A DNA stretch of 64,000 bases from DSWT01 sp036845725 (lineage in GTDB: Bacteria > Chloroflexota > Anaerolineae > B4-G1 > SLSP01), in the NCBI GenBank assembly GCA_036845725.1, contig DAIUDK010000005.1, positions 1 through 64,000 on the forward strand, given 5' to 3'. Below are positions 25,503-33,233 of this stretch, in pieces; the first letter of the stretch is position 1, and every line of letters starts with the position of its first letter. The notes beneath the pieces were generated by a model. The model made no database searches and had not been told where the DNA came from. It saw nothing but the letters and a program-made list of their open reading frames with translations. Made by a program: the position numbers and the translations under genes.

Positions 25503-28500
25503 CTCAATTGACCCCCAAACCGCTGCCTGAACCCGTCAACCAGGTGCTGTTCTAGCGTGTACTGGTCACTGTGCAAATCGGCGGCTTCAAATCCAAGCGC
25601 CTTGAGCTTGTAATAGTGTTGTACGCCTTCTACGACGGTCACCGGGCCGACGGTAGGGGCGAGATTGTCGAAGCGCGCTGCGAGCAGTCCGGCCAGGATG
25701 CAGCCGGTGATGTCGTGAACGTCACGCCGCGCGTACCCAATCAGGGGTTCGCTCCACGATTCCGGCAGGTAGGTCGTCTGCCCGATCGGATTGGGTGACT
25801 TGAGCACGCCCCCTTCGGTGAACAGGATATCACCGTCGGTGTACAGGCGGTGCAGTGCCGCCTGCGAGGAGAAACAGCGCGGGCTGGAATCGTCCACGAT
25901 GAGCGTGCCCGGCTGCACCTGCGCGATGTCGAGGACGTCGGGTGTGTTTGTCGCGCCGAGGATCAGCGACGCCGTATAGAACGCCGTGGGAACCTGCTGC
26001 TGTGATGCCACAATCTGCACCTCACCTGCAAAGCCGAAGTCGTGGATGATTTCCCGGCGGGCATTTTCGAGCGCATCGCGTTTGTTGTACAGATCGCACA
26101 GCAGAAGCGTTTCGGGATGCGGCAACGTGCTCAGCATCAGGCGCAGTGAGGTCAAGCCGATTGAGCCTAGCCCCAACACCCCAACCCTTTCGCGTTCCAG
26201 TTGCCGCTCGCTTTCCCGGAGGATTCTTTTCACGGCGAGGATCACGGCGGCAGAGGTGGCGGCGTGCCCGGTGGTGACTGCAGGCAGCGCCGTGTCATAG
26301 GCGCTGTTGGCGACGATGGCGCGCCCGTATTCTGTCGCTGAAGGAATCAATCCAGTCAGCGAAACCGCACGCGCGCCGAGCAGGCGCACTATGTGCAGCG
26401 CATCGATGATTTGGATAACGAAATCTTCCGGGTTATGGTATAGCTCATCGTCGAAGCGGGGCAGCAGGAGGATGGCGACACGTCCGAGCGCCGTCTCGAT
26501 AATGTCGGTGAAGAGCGGCATGCCTGCGACGTGTTCGTTGAGCAACGCATCGCGCTCCGGATTGACACGGTCGAGGTAGCCAAGTGCCGCCGACGCCACG
26601 GGCGCGAGCTTTCCGGCAGCGAACAACGCCAACAGCGGGCGCCGTTCGATGGCAATGAATGGTGCGCTCGATGGCGCGGGCGCTTTTTGGGTAACTTCGG
26701 CTATCGGTGCAGGCGCCTCTAGCGCGCCGGCGAGTTCCGCGATGGTCGGGTGCAGGAAGAGTGTCTTGATCGAGAGCGATGTATGCAACGCTGCCGTTAT
26801 CCTGGAGATCAGTTGTACGGCTTGCAGCGAGTGCCCGCCCAGATCGAAGAAGTTATCGTAGCGACCCACGTGTTCGACGTGGAGCACCTCGGCCCAGATG
26901 GTGGCGAGCTGCTTTTCCGTCTCGGTGCGCGGCACGATGTAATCCGTGGCGCTTTCCCGGCTGACACCGAGCGCCGCGAGCGCCCTCCGGTCCACCTTGC
27001 CGCTTGCTGTGAGGGGTAAAGTATCGCGGATAACGATGCTTGTGGGAATCATATAGGCAGGTAACATGTTTTTCAAGTGCTCGCGCAACACACTCCCTTT
27101 TAGGGTGTATCCTGCGGCTTGAGTAACATAGGCTACAAGTTGTGTGTCGTTCCCTATACTCGCGGCGACGACGATGGCGGCGTCAATCCCTGTTTGTCGT
27201 CGCAGTGCGGCCTCGATCTCCCCTAACTCAATACGGTAGCCGCGTATTTTTACTTGTTCGTCGCTCCGCCCCAGATACTCTAGCACCCCGTTGATGCGAT
27301 AGCGCACCAGATCTCCGGTCCTATACATCCGCGCCTTTGGTCTATCACAGAAAGGATCGACGACGAATCGTTCGGCGGTGAGTTCGGGATGGCCCAGGTA
27401 GCCGCGCGCCAGACATTCTCCACCGATGTAAAGTTCGCCAGGAACACCCACGGGCGTCGGTTGCAACCAGGCATCGAGTACGTACGTGTGGACGTTGGCG
27501 ATAGCATGTCCGATAGGGACGTTATCCTGTGCGTTTGCAACGGCTTCCGGTGTGGTCAAATCGTGAACAGTGACCGTGACCGCAGCCTCCGTTGGACCAT
27601 AAGCGTTGATGAGTTGTACATGGCTACCGACGTATGCATGCCATGTTTGGACATCATCTGGTAGCGCCTTTTCGCCGCCGAAGACTACCAGACGTAATGT
27701 CGGTGGTAGGTCGCTCTCTGTGCGTGCCAACATCGGAAACCCGTTGACCAGCTCACGCCAGTAGGCGGTGGGGAGATTTAGTACGTTGATCCTCGACATC
27801 TCACACGCCTGCCAAAACTTCGTAACGGAATCGATCATCTCATCTGTCCGCAGCACCAACGTTGCGCCTTGTGTCAGGCTTACATAGATTTCCTCGGCGG
27901 CAACGTCGAAACTGATAGAGGAGAATTGCAGTACTCGCTCGCCTTTCTCGATGCGATAATGCGCGTTGATTGCAGCGATCAAGTTGTGTAGCGCGCTGTG
28001 CGGGATGACCACGCCTTTGGGTACGCCCGTCGACCCTGACGTGTAGATGATATACGCGCCGTGCTCCCCGCTCACGCCGGAATCGGTATTTTCCGCGTTC
28101 TGTTGCGCGACGACGTCCCAATCCGTATCCAGACAAATCACGTATTCCGGCTGGATCGGTAGCGCGCGCGTCAATTGTGACTGTGTAACCAGGACGCGCG
28201 CCTGCACGTCTCCCAGGATCAACGCCAGGCGCTCTGGCGGATAGGCCGGATCCAGAGGCACATATGTCCCCCCGGCCTTGAGGATGCCGAGCAGGCCCAC
28301 AATCATCTCCGGGCTGCGCTCTATGTACAATCCTACCGGCGTCTCCGGCCCCACGCCCAACGTTTGGAGATGATGCGCCAGTTGGTTGGCCTTGCGGTTG
28401 AGGTCGGCGTAGGTGAGTCGCCGGTCTTCGTGGATGACGGCGAGCGCCTCCGGCGTCCGCACGACTTGCGCCTCGAACAGGTGATGCGCGCATATGTCGC

Positions 28501-30001
28501 GGGGATAGTCGCGCGTTGGGCCGCGCCCGATGGCGAGCATCTGCTGGCACTCGGTCTCCGGCATCAACGGCAGCGTGGCGATGGGCTGTTCCGGGTGGGC
28601 CAGCGCGCCCGCCAGCACCGTCTCAAAGTGCCCGGCCATGCGTTGGACCGTCGCGGCGTCGAACAGATCGGTGTTGTACTCGAAACTGCCGCGCAGTCCC
28701 TCCGGCGTCTCTTCGATATCGAGCGACAGGTCGAAGAGCGCGGTCTGGTTGTCGATCACGTTGTATGCAGCCGCGAGATCGCGCAGGCGCAGGTCGGCGT
28801 TGCCGTTGTTTTGGAAGGAGAACATCGCCTGAAAGAGTGGCGACCGGCTCAGGTCGCGCTCCGGTTGCAGCGCCTCCACCAGCCGCTCGAAGGGCAAATC
28901 CTGGTGGTCGTAGGCTTCGAGGGCGACGCGCCGCGTGCGGTCCAGCAGCTCGCGGAAAGTGGGTTGGCCTGCGAGATCGCCGCGCAGCGCCAGTGTGTTG
29001 ACGAAGAAGCCGATCAGCCCTTCGACCTCGCTATGTGTGCGATTGGCGATGGGCGCGCCGATGACGAAATCCTCCTGACCGGTGTAGCGATGGAGCAGCA
29101 CCTCGAAGGCCGCCAGCAGCAGCATAAAGAGCGAGACGCCCTCCTCTTGGGCCAGCGCCTGCGCCCCTGTGTACAGCGCAGCGGGCAGCGTGAAGCGGTG
29201 CAGCGCCCCGTTGTGCGTCTGGATGGGCGGGCGGGGCCGGTCGGTCGGCAGGTTGAGCGCCGGCAATGGGCCGCTCAACCGTTCCTGCCAGTACGCGAGC
29301 TGGCGCTGGAGCACATCGCCTTGCAGCCATTCGCGCTGCCACACGGCGAAGTCCGCGTACTGGATGGGCAGTTCGGGTATCGACGGCGTCTGTCCCGTGA
29401 CGCGCGCCGTGTACAGCGTGCTCAGTTCGCGGAAGAAAACGCTCAGCGACCAGCCGTCGAAGACGATATGGTGGAATGTCAACTGCAGGATGTGCTCCGT
29501 CTCGTCCAGGCGCAGCAGCCGCGCGCGCCACAGCGGTCCCTGACCGAGGTCGAAGGGGACGCGCGCTTCGGCGGCGAGGTCCGCTTTAATGCCAGCATCG
29601 GGCAACGATTGCGCTTCCATAACCGTGAGTGGAACGTCCACTGCCGGGGTGACGATCTGCATAGGTTCGCCGTCTACAGCCGTGAAGGTCGTGCGCAGGA
29701 TGGCGTGCCGCTGCGCGATGGCGTGCAGGCTGGCTTCCAGCGCGGCGACGTCGAGCGGGCCGCCCAATGTCACGGCGATAGGGACGTTGTAGGTCGGCTG
29801 TCCGGGTTCCAACTGTTCATGGAACCACAGTCGCTGCTGCGCGAAGGAGAGCAGGGCCGGCCCGTCGTCGGCGCGACGCGGAATCTCCACCGGGCGCGCC
29901 TCCGGTCGTCCACGCAGGCGTTTTTCGAGCAGCGCGCGTTGGGCGGGCGAGAGCGCGTGTCTTGTCGCGGGCGCTTGCACGGCTTCGAGGATGTCAGTCA
30001 T
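25499..30001 (-). CDS. NRPS module 3: C-A-PCP with acyl-ACP-reductase-like release domain
   Basis: 1500 residues. A condensation domain (about 48-480, HHIVFDG at 177-183) is followed by an adenylation domain (YTSGSTGVPKG near 650; pocket positions read D V E N V G A V T) and a carrier domain (LGGHSL, Ser about 1058). The last 400 residues are neither thioesterase nor the usual SDR-type reductase. They align by eye with cyanobacterial acyl-ACP reductase: a TTGHAAT helix, a Rossmann GLGSIG (1277-1282), LIVDDSSPR, TEGGVLKSP, and GCILAGLLAARF, whose Cys 1434 falls at the acyl-carrying Cys. Reductive release as an aldehyde is predicted. ATG 30001 overlaps the upstream stop by 8 bases. Confidence 0.9.
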   Translation of the reverse strand: MTDILEAVQAPATRHALSPAQRALLEKRLRGRPEARPVEIPRRADDGPALLSFAQQRLWFHEQLEPGQPTYNVPIAVTLGGPLDVAALEASLHAIAQRHAILRTTFTAVDGEPMQIVTPAVDVPLTVMEAQSLPDAGIKADLAAEARVPFDLGQGPLWRARLLRLDETEHILQLTFHHIVFDGWSLSVFFRELSTLYTARVTGQTPSIPELPIQYADFAVWQREWLQGDVLQRQLAYWQERLSGPLPALNLPTDRPRPPIQTHNGALHRFTLPAALYTGAQALAQEEGVSLFMLLLAAFEVLLHRYTGQEDFVIGAPIANRTHSEVEGLIGFFVNTLALRGDLAGQPTFRELLDRTRRVALEAYDHQDLPFERLVEALQPERDLSRSPLFQAMFSFQNNGNADLRLRDLAAAYNVIDNQTALFDLSLDIEETPEGLRGSFEYNTDLFDAATVQRMAGHFETVLAGALAHPEQPIATLPLMPETECQQMLAIGRGPTRDYPRDICAHHLFEAQVVRTPEALAVIHEDRRLTYADLNRKANQLAHHLQTLGVGPETPVGLYIERSPEMIVGLLGILKAGGTYVPLDPAYPPERLALILGDVQARVLVTQSQLTRALPIQPEYVICLDTDWDVVAQQNAENTDSGVSGEHGAYIIYTSGSTGVPKGVVIPHSALHNLIAAINAHYRIEKGERVLQFSSISFDVAAEEIYVSLTQGATLVLRTDEMIDSVTKFWQACEMSRINVLNLPTAYWRELVNGFPMLARTESDLPPTLRLVVFGGEKALPDDVQTWHAYVGSHVQLINAYGPTEAAVTVTVHDLTTPEAVANAQDNVPIGHAIANVHTYVLDAWLQPTPVGVPGELYIGGECLARGYLGHPELTAERFVVDPFCDRPKARMYRTGDLVRYRINGVLEYLGRSDEQVKIRGYRIELGEIEAALRRQTGIDAAIVVAASIGNDTQLVAYVTQAAGYTLKGSVLREHLKNMLPAYMIPTSIVIRDTLPLTASGKVDRRALAALGVSRESATDYIVPRTETEKQLATIWAEVLHVEHVGRYDNFFDLGGHSLQAVQLISRITAALHTSLSIKTLFLHPTIAELAGALEAPAPIAEVTQKAPAPSSAPFIAIERRPLLALFAAGKLAPVASAALGYLDRVNPERDALLNEHVAGMPLFTDIIETALGRVAILLLPRFDDELYHNPEDFVIQIIDALHIVRLLGARAVSLTGLIPSATEYGRAIVANSAYDTALPAVTTGHAATSAAVILAVKRILRESERQLERERVGVLGLGSIGLTSLRLMLSTLPHPETLLLCDLYNKRDALENARREIIHDFGFAGEVQIVASQQQVPTAFYTASLILGATNTPDVLDIAQVQPGTLIVDDSSPRCFSSQAALHRLYTDGDILFTEGGVLKSPNPIGQTTYLPESWSEPLIGYARRDVHDITGCILAGLLAARFDNLAPTVGPVTVVEGVQHYYKLKALGFEAADLHSDQYTLEQHLVDGFRQRFGGQLS

Positions 30002-33000
30002 TGTTCCCTGCCTGGTTGTCAATGTCGCCGAGGGCCTCGATCTCGCGGATGATCGCTTCCTCGACAGCGGCGGCCAATCCCGCCACGGTCGGCGCTTCGA
30101 AGATGGCGCGCAAGGGGATGGCGATCTGGAAACTTTGCTGCACGCGCGAAATCACCCGCGTCGCTAGCAGCGAGTGCCCGCCGAGCGCGAAGAAGTTGTC
30201 GTGGACGCCCACCTGGGTCATGCCAAGCACGCTCTGCCAGATTGCCGCCAGCGTCTCTTCGGTGGGTGTGCGTGGCGGGACGTGGGTTGCTGCTGCCTGC
30301 GTCCAATCGGGGGCGGGAAGTTTGGCGCGGTCGACTTTGCCGTTGGGCGTGAGCGGCAGGGCGTCCAGTCGCACAAAGGCGGCGGGGATCATATAGTCGG
30401 GCAGCGCGGTTTGCAGCGCCTCGCGCAGCGTGTCCGCCGTGGGCTGCTGCCCCGGAGAAGCGATAACGTAGGCCACCAGCCGTTTGTCGCCGGGAACGTC
30501 CTCGCGGGTCACGACGACGGCGTTCTGCACCGCTGGATGCTGTTCCAAATGCGCCTCGATCTCGCCTGGCTCGACGCGATAGCCGCGAATCTTCACCTGA
30601 TTGTCCAGCCGTCCCATAAATTCGACATCCCCGCTAGGCAGGTAGCGGGCGCGGTCGCCGGTTTTGTAGAGCCGCGCACCCGGTTCGTCGCTGAAGGGGT
30701 GGGGGACGAAGCGCTCGGCGGTTAATTCGGGCAGCCGCCAGTAGCCGCGCGCCAGCCCGTCGCCGCCGATGTACAGCTCGCCGGGCACGCCGGCCGGCAC
30801 GGGCCGCATCGCGCGATCCAGGATGTAGACTTGGGTGTTGGCGATGGGCCGTCCGATGGGGACGGTGGCGTTGGATTGTGATCCAGCGCAAGCGAGGGTG
30901 GCGGTTGAGTGTATTGGATAGCAGCAGGTGAAGGTGGTGTTTTCGGTGGGGCCGTAGCCGTTGATGAGTGTGTGCCCCGGCTGTAGACGGTCGAGCATCT
31001 GGCGCACGTGGGCGACGGAGAGCACGTCGCCGCCCGCCAGCAGTTGGCGGACGTGGCTGAGGCTTTCGGGGTAGCTTTCCAGCATTTGGTGGAACAGCCC
31101 GGCGGTAAGCCACAGCGTCGTGATGCGTTGTTCTTCGATGAAGCGAGCCAGCTCGTCGAGCGACGGTTTGTGGGCGGGAAAGATGACGAGTTTCCCGCCG
31201 TTGAGCAGGCTGCCCCAGATTTCCAGCGTCGAAGCGTCGAAGGAGAGCGTCGCCAGTTGCAGGAACGTTTCATCGGCGGTCAGGCTGGCGAAGTTCGTGT
31301 TTTTGACCAGTCGCACGATGGCGCGGTGGACGATGCTCGTGCCTTTGGGCGCGCCCGTTGAGCCGGACGTGTACATCACGTAGGCCAGGCTGCCGGCGGT
31401 CGCGCCGCCGTCGAGGTTGTCATCCGCATAGGCCGAACCCGGATCATCGTCAAGATTGACGATCCGCCCGCTGTATGCAGGGAGCTTCCCCACCAGCCGC
31501 GTGTGCGTCAGGATGACCGGCGCCTGCGTGTCGTCGATCATAAACGCGAGGCGTTCCGGCGGATAGGTGGGATCGAGCGGGACATAGGCCCCGCCGGCCT
31601 TGAGGATGCCCAGGACGCCGACGATCATCTCGAACGAGCGTTCAACGTAGATGCCGACGCCGACTTCCGGCCCCACGCCCAGTTCGCGCATGTGATGCGC
31701 CAGACGGTTGGCCCGGCGATTGAGTTCAGCGTAGGTCAGCGTCGCGCCTTCGAAGCTGAGGGCCACGGCGTCGGGCGTTTGCGCAGCCTGCGCTTCGAAC
31801 AGGCGGTGGACGGGCGTCTCGCGGGGGTAGTCGGTGCGGGTGTCGTTCCACGCGACGAGGATTTGTTCGCGCTCCGCCGGAGTGAGCAGCGGGAGATCGC
31901 CGGGCGCCGATTCCGGCGCGGTGAGCATTCCTTCGAGCAGCGTGCGCAGATGTCCGAGCATCCGTGCGATAGCGTCGTCGGTGAAGCGTTGGCGACGATA
32001 GCTGATTCTGAGGCGCAGTTCCTCGCCCGGTTCAACGATGACCGTGAGTGGGTAGTTGGTCTTTTCGAGCGTGACCATGTCGGCAATGCTGAGCCGGGGA
32101 TCCGCCGGTTGGACGTCCGCCTCGCCGGGATAGTTCTCGAAGACGAGCAGTGTGTCGAATAGCGCCTGGCCTTGCGGGACGTCGCTCCACCGCTGGATGT
32201 CGACCAGCTGGGCGTATTCGTAGCGGCGGGCGGCGGCCTGTTGCGCTTGCAACGTTTGTAGCCAGGGACCGAGCGCGCCGTCGTCGGGGACGTGGACGCG
32301 CGCGGGCAGCGTGTTGATGAACAGCCCGATCATCGCCTCGACGCCGTCCAACGCGGCAGGCCGCCCGGCGATCGTCGCACCGAAGAGCACGTCGACTTCG
32401 TCGCTTGGCTCGCCGCTGTAGCGGCTGAGGAGCGCCGCCCACGCGCCCTGGATGACCGTGTTGAGCGTCACTCGCTGCTGCCGGGCGAAGGCGTGCAGCG
32501 CCGTCGTCGTCGCGGTGGACAGGCGCACCTGCTGCTCGGCGTAATCGTCCGCGGCGGGGTTGGCCTCTGCCACCCGTTGGACGTGCAGCGACGTGGGCGC
32601 AGTGAAGCCGCACAGGGTCTCGCGCCAGAACGTCTCGGCCTCCTTCAGGTCTTGGGCGTGCAGCCAGGCGATGTAGTCGCGGTAGGGGCGGGGTGGCGGG
32701 AGGCGCAGGTCTTGCCCCTGGCGCGACGCCTCGTAGAAGGCGAACACGTCCTTGAGCGCCAGCGACAAACTCCAGCCGTCGAGGAGCAGGTGGTGGAAGC
32801 TCCATACACAGCGCCACGTTTCATCTGCCAGACGGAAGAGGGTCACGCGCATCAAGGGGGCTTGGTGCAGATCGAAGCCGCGTGTTTGATCGCTCTTGAG
32901 CCAGGCCGCAAGCTTGCTCTGTTGTGCGTCGGGTGAGAGATCGCGCCAGTCGTGTGTCGTCCAGGGGAGCGCGGCGTGTCGCCGGACCACTTGCAGCGGT

Positions 33001-33224
33001 TTGTCGCGCGTCTCCCAGGCGAAGACCGTCCGCAAAACCGGATGCTGATCGATGAGGGATTGCCACGCGCGCTCGAAAGCGGCGACGTCGAGGTCGCCGT
33101 GGAGGGTGAAGCACAGTTGCTCGAAGTACACGCCGGATTCCGGTGTGTAGAGCGAGTGAAACAGCATTCCCTGCTGCATGGGAGAGAGCGGGTAAATGGC
33201 TTCGATGTTGTCTGGTGTGTTCAT
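29994..33224 (-). CDS. NRPS module 2: C-A-PCP, valine-type code
   Basis: 1076 residues. A full condensation domain begins IYPLSPMQQGMLFH, with SFHHLLLDGW (HHxxxDG at 144-150). The adenylation domain has YTSGSTGAPKG near 625. Mapping onto the PheA pocket (FDASTLEIW, LWLTAG, LAGGD, INGYG, TENTTF) gives D A L W L G G T F K, a familiar valine code. The carrier domain has DNFFALGGHSL. There is no epimerase or terminal domain, so the chain passes to the next protein, whose start overlaps this stop. The SD is weak, and the gap to module 1 is 9 bases, consistent with coupled translation. Confidence 0.92.
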   Translation of the reverse strand: MNTPDNIEAIYPLSPMQQGMLFHSLYTPESGVYFEQLCFTLHGDLDVAAFERAWQSLIDQHPVLRTVFAWETRDKPLQVVRRHAALPWTTHDWRDLSPDAQQSKLAAWLKSDQTRGFDLHQAPLMRVTLFRLADETWRCVWSFHHLLLDGWSLSLALKDVFAFYEASRQGQDLRLPPPRPYRDYIAWLHAQDLKEAETFWRETLCGFTAPTSLHVQRVAEANPAADDYAEQQVRLSTATTTALHAFARQQRVTLNTVIQGAWAALLSRYSGEPSDEVDVLFGATIAGRPAALDGVEAMIGLFINTLPARVHVPDDGALGPWLQTLQAQQAAARRYEYAQLVDIQRWSDVPQGQALFDTLLVFENYPGEADVQPADPRLSIADMVTLEKTNYPLTVIVEPGEELRLRISYRRQRFTDDAIARMLGHLRTLLEGMLTAPESAPGDLPLLTPAEREQILVAWNDTRTDYPRETPVHRLFEAQAAQTPDAVALSFEGATLTYAELNRRANRLAHHMRELGVGPEVGVGIYVERSFEMIVGVLGILKAGGAYVPLDPTYPPERLAFMIDDTQAPVILTHTRLVGKLPAYSGRIVNLDDDPGSAYADDNLDGGATAGSLAYVMYTSGSTGAPKGTSIVHRAIVRLVKNTNFASLTADETFLQLATLSFDASTLEIWGSLLNGGKLVIFPAHKPSLDELARFIEEQRITTLWLTAGLFHQMLESYPESLSHVRQLLAGGDVLSVAHVRQMLDRLQPGHTLINGYGPTENTTFTCCYPIHSTATLACAGSQSNATVPIGRPIANTQVYILDRAMRPVPAGVPGELYIGGDGLARGYWRLPELTAERFVPHPFSDEPGARLYKTGDRARYLPSGDVEFMGRLDNQVKIRGYRVEPGEIEAHLEQHPAVQNAVVVTREDVPGDKRLVAYVIASPGQQPTADTLREALQTALPDYMIPAAFVRLDALPLTPNGKVDRAKLPAPDWTQAAATHVPPRTPTEETLAAIWQSVLGMTQVGVHDNFFALGGHSLLATRVISRVQQSFQIAIPLRAIFEAPTVAGLAAAVEEAIIREIEALGDIDNQAGNND

Positions 33225-33233
33225 GGGAATGCC

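Noticed and set aside
28364..30052. 562-codon open frame on the plus strand
   Set aside because: It is antisense to NRPS module 3, whose domains are unmistakable; no recognisable protein features.
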